Assembly: GCF_900114615.1 (NCBI RefSeq)
Contig: NZ_FOTS01000014.1
Location: 1-64,000 of the forward strand
Direction of reading: 5' to 3'
DNA: 64,000 nt
From: Pelosinus propionicus DSM 13327
GTDB lineage: Bacteria > Bacillota > Negativicutes > DSM-13327
Shown: positions 46,388 through 56,057 of the stretch, piece by piece
How the letters are laid out: each line of letters opens with the position of its first letter
Numbering within the stretch: position 1 is the first letter of the stretch
The notes under the pieces: model-generated
Seen by the model: the letters and a program-made list of their open reading frames with translations, nothing else
The model's database searches: none
What the model was told of the DNA's origin: nothing
Program-made: the position numbers and the translations under genes

Positions 46388-48732
46388 CTTTTATCCTCCA
46401 ATTTTAAGTACATTTCAAGTAGGTAAGCACTATACAATTCAATTAATCCTGTGTAGTAATTCATTTCTGTTTCAGAAGTTGATTCTTCTCTTTTGGTTTT
46501 GAAATTCTCTAAACGTTGCTCAAATATGGGGATGCGTTCACAAGTTGTTACAAATTTAGTACAAGCTAAACATTTATAAAACCAGTCTTCTTCAACGCCT
46601 GTTTTCGTACACTCGATAGCAGAACATATACCTGCATTGTTCTGGATAGGGGCGAAGCTCTCATCAACCATTTTTTCATCTTTTAAAACAGTACCGCAAA
46701 CCTCCTCAGAAGATAGAAAGACTTCATTTACAGCTTCCAAATAACGCTTGATTCTGTTTCGTTTTCGATAATGTTTGTATACAGTTTTAGGACTGTCGCC
46801 AGATAACGTTGTAGCCTCTAGCGTTGAATAATGCCCGTCTTCGACACCTTCATAAACATCATTCATGTATGTGTCTCTTGCACTATTAAAGGAATACTTT
46901 TTGCTGATTCTTTTCTCTTGATATAAATTATCAATTAGGGAGTTGAACGTATGCTCATAGCGTCTACTCAAAGATATAGAAACACGACTTTGGCTATTCC
47001 ATAACCTACTAAACCCTATAAAAATATATTTTTTTAGTCGTTCATCAGCGCATTCAAATGCTCTCTGAGAATATTGTATAGACTTTTGGATTAATCGTAT
47101 GTGATTAAGGAGTAATACCTCTTCAACGGGTTCACAGTGAGACGTTTTGTGAACATATTTTATTTTTCCATAACCTGCTTGCTCGTCTACAGAAACAATG
47201 CAATCCCTTTTAAGACTAAGAATATTTCCTGTGCGAATTTTGGTACTCATTGCTAATTGAAAGACGATATAAAGCAATTCATCCTCTTCATTCCTTATAC
47301 TTTCTTTAAAAGCATCACGAATTTGTTCAAAATCTATTGGAGAAAACGGAACCCCTCCCCGTTCGTTCATAGACGATTTTCGTCTCCACTGCTCTATTAC
47401 TATATTAGAAATCTTATATTTGTCTTGATGGTATTTCAAAAAAGACCTGATCGCCTGAATAGTGTTGTTTTGGGAACTCTTACTATATTTTTCGTCGGAA
47501 ACAACCTTTGCATAATAGAAAAATAAAAACTCATTTGAGAAGAAAGTTAGTTTGTCGGTATCGGTTATATGTGATAGTTTTGTTCTTGATTGGTAAAAAT
47601 CGTCTGTCGCATTTAAGAACGTTACAAACCGACTGTATGGGAAACCATTGGGCTGAAAAGTAGTGCTCCATACATATTGTTTCATGTCTATCCTTAATTG
47701 TGGATTTTTTATTAACGTGAAGTCGATTCTTTTTTTCTTTACTGCGTGTGAGATATTAGACTTGGTGCCTTGGTTAAAGAGAATCCACTTATCGAACTCA
47801 GGGATACTATCTAATGGGTTTAAGATCACAAACTGGAAGTCTTTATTTAATGATTTGACCTGTTTTGATAATAATACATCTTTATTAAAAGTTGAAGATA
47901 AAAGCAATTGTTTACCATTTGATTTTTGGTGAACATCATTTAAAAATATGTAAAAATGGACAAGGAATTTAAATGAATTTATTTCTTTCTCTGAAGGTTC
48001 CAATTTCAATTCCAAAAATAAATTGTTAAAATATTCAACTTGACTTTTGAATGTCGCTTCTGTGAAGTCGGTTATATCGCTAATCTTTGCTTGCGATAAA
48101 CTAGCATTAAAAAAGCTATAGCAAACTCGACTCATTAAATGAATCCATCTAGCATCTGCGGTAATTTTAAAATTAATAAATGACTCCAAAAGTTCGTGCA
48201 TTAAGGGATTATCTGTGCCAAGAAATATGTTATGCGTAACAATTTCTTCATTTCCCCTGCTTGGTACTTTGACTTGCAAGACTTCAGACGGGGTAGAGTT
48301 TATTGGGAAGTTACTAATGGTCTGCTCTAAAAAAGGAGTGTTGCGGTTATTTTTGTTTGAGTATATCTCATTTTCAATGAATAAATAACTATATTGTTCT
48401 AAGTAAGTCCGTACATTTTGGTCTTTCGCTTCTTTAGAGGCAAATTTAAAAAATTCTCTAAATGATTTTCGTAATAGTCTTGGATACCTATATAGTCTAG
48501 GAGTGCCATGAATTATCTTACAATAATTTTCCCATGTTAAATCTTGTTCTTTTATTACATAAGTAGAAAGCAACTCTACAAAGTTGTTAAAAGCATGTGT
48601 TACTAAGTATGGTTCAGATGGAGGAAGGGACGCAATATTTTCTTTCCATTCATCAGTTTGCATCCAGTTTGTTACCAAAGTTAGCATAGAATTATCGCTT
48701 AATGCTTCGGCAATTGACAACTTAGTTATCAA
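46384..48732 (-). CDS. Tyrosine recombinase, second of the trio (TnpB-like), atypical active site
   Basis: 782 residues. A recombinase-type catalytic domain is visible: first Arg in STKIRTGNILSL, second Arg in NSARDTYMNDV, and TLSGDSPKTVYKHY near the end with the Tyr. The usual His of HxxR reads Asn and the next His reads Asp, so catalysis may be altered or this subunit may be structural. The C-terminus has a cysteine group (CSAIECTKTG, CLACTKFVTTC) that looks like a zinc-binding domain. ATGA overlaps tie it to both neighbours. Similar large second recombinases occur in Tn554-type elements. Confidence 0.82.
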   Translation of the reverse strand: MITKLSIAEALSDNSMLTLVTNWMQTDEWKENIASLPPSEPYLVTHAFNNFVELLSTYVIKEQDLTWENYCKIIHGTPRLYRYPRLLRKSFREFFKFASKEAKDQNVRTYLEQYSYLFIENEIYSNKNNRNTPFLEQTISNFPINSTPSEVLQVKVPSRGNEEIVTHNIFLGTDNPLMHELLESFINFKITADARWIHLMSRVCYSFFNASLSQAKISDITDFTEATFKSQVEYFNNLFLELKLEPSEKEINSFKFLVHFYIFLNDVHQKSNGKQLLLSSTFNKDVLLSKQVKSLNKDFQFVILNPLDSIPEFDKWILFNQGTKSNISHAVKKKRIDFTLIKNPQLRIDMKQYVWSTTFQPNGFPYSRFVTFLNATDDFYQSRTKLSHITDTDKLTFFSNEFLFFYYAKVVSDEKYSKSSQNNTIQAIRSFLKYHQDKYKISNIVIEQWRRKSSMNERGGVPFSPIDFEQIRDAFKESIRNEEDELLYIVFQLAMSTKIRTGNILSLKRDCIVSVDEQAGYGKIKYVHKTSHCEPVEEVLLLNHIRLIQKSIQYSQRAFECADERLKKYIFIGFSRLWNSQSRVSISLSRRYEHTFNSLIDNLYQEKRISKKYSFNSARDTYMNDVYEGVEDGHYSTLEATTLSGDSPKTVYKHYRKRNRIKRYLEAVNEVFLSSEEVCGTVLKDEKMVDESFAPIQNNAGICSAIECTKTGVEEDWFYKCLACTKFVTTCERIPIFEQRLENFKTKREESTSETEMNYYTGLIELYSAYLLEMYLKLEDKS

Positions 48733-50051
48733 AATTGATATTTCTCCTTTTGATTATCTTGATTTTTATTTAGCAATTCTACTTTGTCCTTTTCATCAGG
48801 TCTATAATATGCCTTACAACTTTCGGTGCTACGATGGCGCAGTTCCTCTGCTAATTCTTCAACTCCCACTCCTGATCTTACTCTTACCATAGCAAACCCA
48901 TGCCGAAAACGATGGTTTAAATTGTGTTCCCGAACAACTTTATCTAGCGGTATTCCTGCTTTGGTAAAAATATCTCGGAGTACGAAGTTCCAACCGACTT
49001 GTGTTAGTGGAGAATATCTTTTATCACTAAGAAACAGGTATTGATTTTCATTGTTCTCCAATGATTTCGTTCCGATATAATCTGCAAAAGCTAGTTTATC
49101 TAAATTATTTCTTTTTTTATCGGAGCGATTTAATAAAAATTCGTCTCTTGATTCATCAATGTATTCCTCGATTTCTTCTTTCATGTATTGACTAATGTAT
49201 ACGATTTGGAAACCAACGCCATAAGTCCTATATTCTGATGTTTTATACTTGTGAGCCGATTTTACTTTTAAAACGCCCTTGGCACTTTGGTCAGGTCTGT
49301 CGGATACTCTGTTTCTTATAATGATTCGCGGATTTCCTAATTCACTTTCATCTATATCTTCTAATGTCAATCCAAGAACTTCCCCAATTCTAAGACCGTA
49401 CTGATACATTAGGTCAACGATAATTTTGTCGCGTAGACTGTGATATTCTTTAATGTCCTCAATAATTTTTGAGTATTCATCTGGTTTAATGTACATAGGT
49501 ACTTGGGTTGGAATTGGTGATGATTCATTACTAGAATATTTTTCTTTTTTGCCTTGTCCCCATTCTATAGAATATTTATCGAATAAAGGATTGTCGTTAA
49601 TACGATACATTTTTTTATAAAAATCACGGTATACACCAATGTAGGAGTTTACGGTACTGTTACTTCTTGCCGATAAATCAATATTCCATAGTTTACCTTC
49701 AATTTTTCCACCTTCTAAGAATGTTCTTAATTGGGTTAGGTTTTCATTCGTGAAGTCATTTTTGTAATCATTTAGAGAATATAGACTGAGAAAGGCAAAA
49801 AACAATTTGAGGGCTGTAAAAGCTTTTTCTATTTTCTTATAATTTGAATTTTGTATAGTCGTGTTTAGATAAGTATTAGCATCTTCTATTAATTGTCCGT
49901 TTAAATCCATTATCATAAAGTATGTAAAGCCTTTTTCTGTTGATTCTTTCACAAACCCTAAAGCACCTGCAGTTTGAATAATATTTCCTTTACTATCATA
50001 ACGTTCATAAATCGTACCAAGTTTCATTTGCCTTTCTTTTATAACACCCAT
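48729..50051 (-). CDS. Tyrosine recombinase, first of the trio (TnpA-like)
   Basis: 440 residues, with an N-terminal core-binding domain (STVNSYIGVYRDFYKKM) and a complete catalytic set: Arg in YGLRIGEVLG, HRFRHGFA, LRHRSTESCKAYYRP with the Tyr. It begins about 130 bp inside the right end of the element and reads leftward. The ATG follows a GGGGG sequence. It is probably the main strand-exchange enzyme for integration into selO. Confidence 0.88.
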   Translation of the reverse strand: MGVIKERQMKLGTIYERYDSKGNIIQTAGALGFVKESTEKGFTYFMIMDLNGQLIEDANTYLNTTIQNSNYKKIEKAFTALKLFFAFLSLYSLNDYKNDFTNENLTQLRTFLEGGKIEGKLWNIDLSARSNSTVNSYIGVYRDFYKKMYRINDNPLFDKYSIEWGQGKKEKYSSNESSPIPTQVPMYIKPDEYSKIIEDIKEYHSLRDKIIVDLMYQYGLRIGEVLGLTLEDIDESELGNPRIIIRNRVSDRPDQSAKGVLKVKSAHKYKTSEYRTYGVGFQIVYISQYMKEEIEEYIDESRDEFLLNRSDKKRNNLDKLAFADYIGTKSLENNENQYLFLSDKRYSPLTQVGWNFVLRDIFTKAGIPLDKVVREHNLNHRFRHGFAMVRVRSGVGVEELAEELRHRSTESCKAYYRPDEKDKVELLNKNQDNQKEKYQF

Positions 50052-50077
50052 ATTTACCCCCGTTCTGTTAATAGTTG

Positions 50078-51283
50078 TTATTTATAAATGGACATAATAT
50101 TTACCAACCATATTATATTAAAGTGACAAAAAAAAACAAGTAGTAATTTCAGTGTTTGTACACTTATATTACTACTCATATCTGCATGATACTTCTGCAT
50201 CATACTCAGGAGGTCTTCAATAAGAGATTCATCCTGTGCCTCTTCAGTAACTATTCCTAGTTTTGCCCTCATTCCCGCCAGCCAGTTACAACGATACATG
50301 GCAGTAAAATTTGAGATTGCATCTTGGGCTATTTTGACAGCCTGCTCCTCATTATCATGCAGTAATGGTAATAGAGTTTCAGCAAATCTTGCAAGATTCC
50401 ATACGGCAATCATGGGCTGATTGCCATAGGCGTAGCGGCCTTTGAGGTCAATCGAGCTAAATACCGTCACTGGATCATAAGCATCCATAAAGGCGCAGGG
50501 ACCATAATCAATCGTTTCTCCACTAAGAGTCATATTATCGGTGTTCATTACCCCGTGAATAAACCCAACTAACTGCCATTTTGCAATTAATGCTGCTTGG
50601 CGCTTAATCACTTCCTGTAGTAGGAAAAGATAGTGATTATCTGTATCCTCAGCACCCGGGAAATGTCGCTGCAATGTATAATCTGCCAATTCCCTGAGTT
50701 CTTCAGTGGTTCCCCATGCTGAAATATATTGAAACGTACCGACACGCAAATGACTAGCAGCTACCCTGGTCAGAATCGCGCCAGGCTGGTCAGTCTCGCG
50801 GATTACAGACTCACCGGTTGTTACTACCGCCAAGCTCCGTGTAGTTGCAATACCAAGAGCATGCATTGCTTCGCTGATGATGTATTCGCGCAGCATCGGT
50901 CCCAATGCTGCTCTTCCATCGCCCCGGCGGGAATATGGCGTTCTACCTGCCCCCTTAAGTTGAATATCAAGCCGCGCACCATGAGGAGTGACTTGCTCGC
51001 CAATCAGCAGGGCTCGCCCATCCCCTAACATTGTAAAATTTCCGAATTGATGCCCTGCGTAAGCTTGAGCTAAAGGCAAAGCTCCTTCTGGAATCTGATT
51101 CCCAGCAAATATTGCTACACCATCCTTGCTTTGAAGTTCCTGGACGTTCAATCCCAGGGATACTGCCAGGGGATCATTCAAAATGATTAACTTCGGAGAG
51201 GGTACAGCAGTTGGACTCTGTCTGGTGAAAAATGATTTTGGCAGCCGGGCATAACTGTTATCTAACTTCCATCCTGATTCCAT
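50078..51283 (-). pseudogene. selO: SelO N-terminal part, truncated by the element
   Basis: 401 residues in the open frame. The first 368 are SelO sequence ([17 protein letters not shown], the nucleotide-binding [18 protein letters not shown], the active-site HGVMNTDN and IDYGP) and the last 33 come from the element. SelO transfers AMP to protein substrates and is tied to redox stress; the sod gene lies next door. The catalytic core residues are present, but the conserved C-terminal [12 protein letters not shown] segment is gone. SD AAGGAGA precedes the ATG. Whether the truncated protein is stable is unknown. Confidence 0.93.
50139..50176. repeat. Imperfect inverted repeat at the right element end
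   Basis: Outer arms agtagtaat (50139-50147) and attactact (50168-50176) plus inner agtg/cact (50151-50154, 50161-50164) end 3 bp before the selO junction. This is the form expected of a tyrosine-recombinase core site. The words aaatggacat (50086) and aaatggacaa or its complement (22161, 22301) recur near both ends and may be arm sites. Confidence 0.5.
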
Positions 51284-51495
51284 TTTTTATCAAATCTCCT
51301 TTTCCTTTGGCATCCTAGTTTGCTTCTATTAATAAAGACCATAAACATTCTATGCTGTTTAGGTTACGTACTATAGCAACATGAGGCAGACTTTTTTTAG
51401 TCTCTGCCTTTGCAGGTTTATTATACTGATCACAAATAGGATTCGATAAAATGTTAAGGAAACTGCTTCTCATGCAAAGTCTTAATCAAAAAATA

Positions 51496-51527
51496 AGGCT
51501 CCGTGCTCAAAAAAAGCAGCGGAGCCT
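51496..51527 (-). terminator. Terminator downstream of sodA
   Basis: Stem aggctccg...cggagcct with an A-rich loop, 10 bp past the sod stop; T-containing sequence follows on the minus strand. The plus-strand side is also flanked by A and T runs. Confidence 0.75.
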
Positions 51528-51537
51528 CTAAAAGTCA

Positions 51538-52158
51538 TTATGTAATCGACGCTTCGTATAATCTAGCTACCTCCTTCCAATCAATCACTTGAAAGAAACC
51601 TTCGATATAATCGGGGCGCAGGTTTTTGTACTTTAAATAATAAGCATGCTCCCATACATCAATAGTAAGAATGGGTATCCATTTGTTGCCTGTTTCCATC
51701 AAAGGATTATCTTGATTGGGAGTAGAGCTGATTGCAAGATTTCCTTCAGAATCGGTAGAAAGCCATGCCCATCCTGACCCAAATCGACCAACAGCTGCAG
51801 ATTTTATTTTTTCTTTAAACTCAGCGAAACTTCCAAATTCTTTCTCGATTCGTTTTGCCAAAGCACCTGCCGGTTCTCCGCCGCCTTCAGGTGACATAAT
51901 TGTAAAATAGAGATTATGATTATAAAAACCGCCTCCATTATTCTGAATAGCAGCTCGCAGCGCCGCATCAGAAATCGCAGGCAGATCTGCCAAGACTTCC
52001 TCTACTGTCTTCCCGGATAGCTCTGGGAGTTTTTCCAATGCCACATTAAAATTATTGATATACGTCGCATGATGCTTGCTATAATGCGTCCTCATAGTAA
52101 GTTCATCAATATGAGGCTCCAATGCCTCAAACCCATATTTTAATTCTACCTGTTTCAT
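51538..52158 (-). CDS. sodA: Superoxide dismutase, Mn/Fe family (Mn type likely)
   Basis: 206 residues. Metal ligands are in place: the N-terminal His in MRTHYSKHHATY, His in NNGGGFYNHNLYF, and the DVWEHAYYL Asp and His. The GGG before the second ligand and STPNQD further on follow the Mn-type pattern more than the Fe-type one. It converts superoxide to peroxide in the cytoplasm. SD AGGAGG precedes the ATG. Monocistronic. Confidence 0.93.
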   Translation of the reverse strand: MKQVELKYGFEALEPHIDELTMRTHYSKHHATYINNFNVALEKLPELSGKTVEEVLADLPAISDAALRAAIQNNGGGFYNHNLYFTIMSPEGGGEPAGALAKRIEKEFGSFAEFKEKIKSAAVGRFGSGWAWLSTDSEGNLAISSTPNQDNPLMETGNKWIPILTIDVWEHAYYLKYKNLRPDYIEGFFQVIDWKEVARLYEASIT

Positions 52159-52375
52159 CTTAGAAACCTCCTTTGATTCGCTGTTTGTATTTATATCATA
52201 CTATTCTAGTAGGAAATAGTCAGTCTATTTTAGTGTTTTTAATTATTTAATAATGATTATTTACATCTGTTATCCCTTTCCCATCCTTGTCCATAGGCTT
52301 TCTTCTTCTGTTATGCAGGAATACACCGTTATTTGTAGTAATAGTACTTTATTAACGGAAATAAGGAGTGACACC

Positions 52376-52948
52376 GTGACTGATATATTCTTATTAACAG
52401 CCCTTGGAGCGATTGGGGCCTTGATTTTTGGAATGTTTAAAGGTAATCAATTAAAAAAGAAAGTTCATGCTTTAGCTGTTCAGTCTGACACGATCGTCGC
52501 AAAGCTAGATGGCTTTAAAGCTTCAAGTGCATGTACAATTGTCGATGGTATCGATTTATCAGGATTCCTCTATGTTGACGTCGAGTCAAAAAGATTTTGT
52601 ATCGTATCCACTACTATGTCATATAAAATCTTCGAGCCTAATGATATTATAGATGTCTCAATCATTGAAAATAATCCGGCAATTCGTAACGAAACTAAAC
52701 TGACTGACAGAATCGGCAAGACCTTTTTAGAAAGTTTAGGCCCCATTGGCGGCTTGATTCGTAATAAGTCAGACTCCAATGTAAATACGATACATGTTGT
52801 AATGCATCTAAAAGACTCTGACCATAATACTATTATGATAAATTGCCTTCCTGTTAAGACACAGCGTAATACTCCAGCGTATGAGAAAGCAATTCATATA
52901 GCGAATAGCTGGCAAGATGTATTGAAAGCATTAATGAATTCAGCTTAA
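52376..52948 (+). CDS. Unknown protein with one N-terminal membrane helix
   Basis: 190 residues from a GTG at 52376 with AAGGAG 9 nt upstream; the frame is open from 52253 without a better start. Residues about 3-18 form a hydrophobic helix (DIFLLTALGAIGALIFGMF), then a basic stretch, then a soluble mixed domain (FLYVDVESKRFCIVS, NTIHVVMHLKD). No family recognised. A terminator follows. Confidence 0.65.
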   Translation: MTDIFLLTALGAIGALIFGMFKGNQLKKKVHALAVQSDTIVAKLDGFKASSACTIVDGIDLSGFLYVDVESKRFCIVSTTMSYKIFEPNDIIDVSIIENNPAIRNETKLTDRIGKTFLESLGPIGGLIRNKSDSNVNTIHVVMHLKDSDHNTIMINCLPVKTQRNTPAYEKAIHIANSWQDVLKALMNSA

Positions 52949-52996
52949 ATTTCATATGACATGGAATATCATTCTTTTCCCTCACAATTACAACAT

Positions 52997-53038
52997 AAAC
53001 GCCTGCCGAATCCGTATAGATTCTGGCAGGCGTTTGTT
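52997..53038. terminator. Bidirectional terminator
   Basis: Arms of about 16 bp (52997-53012 and 53019-53035, one mismatch), A-run on the left and T-run on the right, between convergent genes. Confidence 0.9.
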
Positions 53039-53058
53039 TTATGTGATTTTTTTGCTGC

Positions 53059-53679
53059 TTATGATTCAAAGGATAATTTCCAAAGATAGATGGATGCTAC
53101 AGAGCCGTAAGGACAATACTGTTTCTTGTATTTTTCAAACTGTTCTTTTGTAATATCAGAAAGATTATAGAGGTTCATCATGCCCCGTCTTATAGCAATA
53201 TCGCCCCAGCTAACAATGTCAGGACGTTCCATAGAATTAAGAAGAAGCATTTCTGCCGTCCAGACACCAATACCATTCACTCTAGATAGGCGCTTAATCA
53301 CTTCTTCGTCTGGCAGGTTATATAGTTCCATAAGATTCAAACTGCAGAACATCACCGCTTCGCCAACATTTTTAATATAAGCCGCTTTTCTTGTGGACAT
53401 ACCGCATTGCTGTATTTCCTCCACCGTAGCAAAAGCAATCTGCTGCGGAATCATATCTTCAAAATGGAGCTGCATTCTATGCCAAACTGTATACGCTGCC
53501 TTAACAGAAACTTGTTGTCCAACGATCGCATGGATAAGAGCTGTAAACAGATCAGGAATCACCTCACGTTCAACCTTCCCCAATCGTTTCATTGCATCGC
53601 CAAGTATGCTATCCACATTTTGCAGGTGCTCAATTTCTCTTTGACCATATGAAAAAAACTTCGTCTTTACGTATCCCAT
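53059..53679 (-). CDS. DNA-3-methyladenine glycosylase, AlkA/HhH-GPD type
   Basis: 206 residues. HhH-GPD fold with the hairpin LSRVNGIGVWTAEM and the catalytic Asp in SWGDIAIRRG (D160). It removes alkylated bases, opening base-excision repair. Its ATG directly follows the stop of the ogt gene, so both are made from one mRNA, a logical pairing of alkylation-repair functions. No N-terminal AlkA domain is present; this is a short form. Confidence 0.87.
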   Translation of the reverse strand: MGYVKTKFFSYGQREIEHLQNVDSILGDAMKRLGKVEREVIPDLFTALIHAIVGQQVSVKAAYTVWHRMQLHFEDMIPQQIAFATVEEIQQCGMSTRKAAYIKNVGEAVMFCSLNLMELYNLPDEEVIKRLSRVNGIGVWTAEMLLLNSMERPDIVSWGDIAIRRGMMNLYNLSDITKEQFEKYKKQYCPYGSVASIYLWKLSFES

Positions 53680-54138
53680 CTATTGTTCCAAATTCAATAA
53701 ATGTTCTTTGACCTTCAGCCCTGCAGCATAACCAACTAAATCTCCATTTGCACCTATAACTCGATGGCAAGGAATAAAAATCAAAATGGGATTTTTATTG
53801 TTAGCCATGCCAATTGCACGAGCAGCTTTTGGTTGACCGATACTTCTCGCGACATCTTTATAGCTTCGTGTTTCGCCACAGGGGATTTCTTGCAGCGCCT
53901 TCCAAACTGTTTGCTGAAATGCCGTCCCCTCTGGAGCAAGGGGAAGTTTAAATGTTTTGCGCTTTCCTGTAAGGTAATCCAGCAGCTGCTTGCCTGCTTC
54001 TTTTAGCACTGCTGTTTCCTTCACAACGGCATCCTGAGGAGCGCCTTCTCTTGTCATTAATAAATTGGTAATTGCATTATTGCTTTCCACAATCCCAATT
54101 TCCCCAATATTCGTTTGATAGAAAAAGATATTTTTCAT
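53680..54138 (-). CDS. ogt: Methylated-DNA-protein cysteine methyltransferase
   Basis: 152 residues from the ATG at 54138 (GGAGAGG 6 nt upstream; the frame opens 13 codons earlier). The active-site motif PCHRVIG has Cys124, and the helix-turn-helix part reads GETRSYKDVARSIGQPKAARAIG. It takes O6-alkyl groups from guanine in a suicide reaction. First gene of a two-gene alkylation-repair operon. Confidence 0.93.
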   Translation of the reverse strand: MKNIFFYQTNIGEIGIVESNNAITNLLMTREGAPQDAVVKETAVLKEAGKQLLDYLTGKRKTFKLPLAPEGTAFQQTVWKALQEIPCGETRSYKDVARSIGQPKAARAIGMANNKNPILIFIPCHRVIGANGDLVGYAAGLKVKEHLLNLEQ

Positions 54139-54335
54139 GGCTGCCCTCTCCTGCACTTCTATAGGTTGCCCACTCATTTTATATTTTTATTATATAATAT
54201 ACAAACGTTAATTGTCTTTCGGAATATCACTTTTTAATTTTTCAAAAAATCCATCGCAGTCTTGATTTCTTGTCCTGCATGGCAAGATACTCCTTAATAT
54301 AATACATGTGAAGGAATCAAAATTTTTCTTAAAAT

Positions 54336-55679
54336 TTAGCTATTCTTTTTATCAGTTACATATTTATCATATTTCTTTTTTGATTTTTCAAACGCTGCCG
54401 CCCATTCATTTAGAAACTCTTCTACTGATTTCTTGTTAGTCATTACAGCTTGGATACCAGGGTCGCCAATTTGATCAAAAATGGAACGATATTCGGGTAA
54501 ATACATTGGAGGCTGATAGAATTTAAGATTTGGGTTAGAAAGCATTTGTAATACAAGCTGCATATGAGGCAATTCTTTTGCCCATGGTTCTTTTAATGAA
54601 TCTAAATGTGTCGGAACCTGCCCAATGCTTTGATTCCAGTAGCTTTGACTTGCTTGTGAGCATAAAAAACTTACAAATCTCCATGCCTCCTTTGGGTGTT
54701 TAGTTGTTTTGAAAATACCATACCCATTCGTATTTCCACTTTCTTGTATAAATCTACCATCCACTGTTTTAGGCAAAGGTACCGGAGCATATTGCTCTGG
54801 TTTTAAGAATTTGTTATGTTGTGAATAGGATCCAATATTATGCTGAACCATAGCCACTGTGCCAGTATCAAAAGCAGCAATCATTTCCTTGTATCCATTC
54901 GTTATATCACTCATTGGAGTGTATTTTTTATAAAGAGACATGTACTTTTTCACAAATTCAATATGTTTAGGATGATTAATTTGACATTTTCCATCTTCAT
55001 CCCAAAAGTTAGTTAAGCCAGAATAAGCAAACATCATTCTTAGCAATTGTATTGCCGCACCATCTCCACCACGAATCGTAAAACCATACTTCTTTTTATC
55101 TTTATCAGTCATTTTCTCTACTGTAAAAAAAAAATCATTCCAATTTTCAGGAGGCTTTATGCCAGCCTCTTTCAGCCAATCGGTTCTGTACCATAAAATC
55201 TCCATATTCATTGTATTAGGAAGTTGGTATAGTCTTTTATCTAGTACCATATCACGATTCGACTGAATGATTGATGGCGATAACTTATTTTTTTCATCCC
55301 ATTGATCAAAGAATGTATCCAGATCCAGCAATACATTTTGTGCTGCAAAATCCGCTACCCAGCTGGTTGGTACACCACACACATCAGGAAGATCATTTAC
55401 AGCAATAGCTGTGTCAATTTTCTGTTTAGCAGATATTTTAGGAAGACCAATATACTCAATATGAATATTGGGATTCTGCTCTTCAAATCTTTTTATTAAT
55501 ACTCGATAGTATGGAGTACGGTCAGTACCAGTATTTTCATCCCAAAATACAATATTTACCTTTTCCCTTACTTCTTCTTGAACCACAATAGCAGTTGCAT
55601 CCTTCTGTCCACATCCTGCCAATAACAAACCACTAATTATACATACAAACACTAAGTTTGTCGCTGTTTTTTGGAGCAT
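54336..55679 (-). CDS. Extracellular solute-binding lipoprotein (sugar ABC transporter family 1)
   Basis: 447 residues from the ATG at 55679 (a GTG four codons earlier overlaps the SD). The signal peptide ends in lipobox LLAGC. The mature part matches family 1 sugar-binding proteins (IVFWDENTGTD, RFEEQNPNIHIEYI, WNDFFFTVEKMT, a C-terminal EEFLNEWAAAFEKSKKKYD). No permease or ATPase gene is nearby. It lies beside the pectin locus, so an oligogalacturonide or rhamnogalacturonan ligand is plausible. A -35-like TTGACA sits upstream on the minus strand. Downstream 54178-54335 has no gene. Confidence 0.85.
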   Translation of the reverse strand: MLQKTATNLVFVCIISGLLLAGCGQKDATAIVVQEEVREKVNIVFWDENTGTDRTPYYRVLIKRFEEQNPNIHIEYIGLPKISAKQKIDTAIAVNDLPDVCGVPTSWVADFAAQNVLLDLDTFFDQWDEKNKLSPSIIQSNRDMVLDKRLYQLPNTMNMEILWYRTDWLKEAGIKPPENWNDFFFTVEKMTDKDKKKYGFTIRGGDGAAIQLLRMMFAYSGLTNFWDEDGKCQINHPKHIEFVKKYMSLYKKYTPMSDITNGYKEMIAAFDTGTVAMVQHNIGSYSQHNKFLKPEQYAPVPLPKTVDGRFIQESGNTNGYGIFKTTKHPKEAWRFVSFLCSQASQSYWNQSIGQVPTHLDSLKEPWAKELPHMQLVLQMLSNPNLKFYQPPMYLPEYRSIFDQIGDPGIQAVMTNKKSVEEFLNEWAAAFEKSKKKYDKYVTDKKNS

Positions 55680-55947
55680 AACAAATGTCACCTCTCTCCA
55701 TAATCACGAAGAATCTTATTATGAACTTATATGCTTTAATAACTACTGATATTCTTTATAAATTGTCAATTTATTCTTTTTTTTTATATTATAGCTTATA
55801 TTTTATTTATTCTTTCTTTGATTCTTATAGCAAAATTCTGAATTATTTGGAAAAGATATATACATAGCATAGATGCATTTACATCATATTTTCTAACCAG
55901 TAAATCGATTTGTTTATCAGACATTTAATTCTTTTAATAAAAATGAC

Positions 55948-55981
55948 ATTTGAAACCCTAATGCTATTTAGGTTCTCAAAT
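55948..55981 (-). terminator. Hairpin downstream of the IS256 remnant
   Basis: Fourteen-base imperfect arms (55948-55961, 55968-55981) with a T-rich stretch after it on the minus strand. The remaining 55692-56057 is very A+T-rich with no gene seen. Confidence 0.55.
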
Positions 55982-56057
55982 GCATTTTATAGCAACCATA
56001 ACAGTCTTTAAATATTACTAATCAATACTAGCAGGCGATTTAGTATTACTTTAAAAC

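Larger units (their letters stand above)
22137..50182 (-). mobile_element. Tn554-like tri-recombinase element of about 28 kb inserted in selO
   Basis: The element is bounded by a shared ATC at 22137-22139 and 50180-50182. Deleting one copy and everything between regenerates an uninterrupted selO frame (YHAD-YTNTF). Three overlapping tyrosine-recombinase genes and a DUF6262-like gene sit just inside the right end, the organisation of Tn554-type transposons, which insert with little or no target duplication. The cargo is mostly nucleases, helicases and HEPN/NYN proteins, and is visibly more A+T-rich than the flanks. Imperfect inverted repeats lie at the right end (50139-50176), and ATGGACA words recur near both ends. 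Confidence 0.88.
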
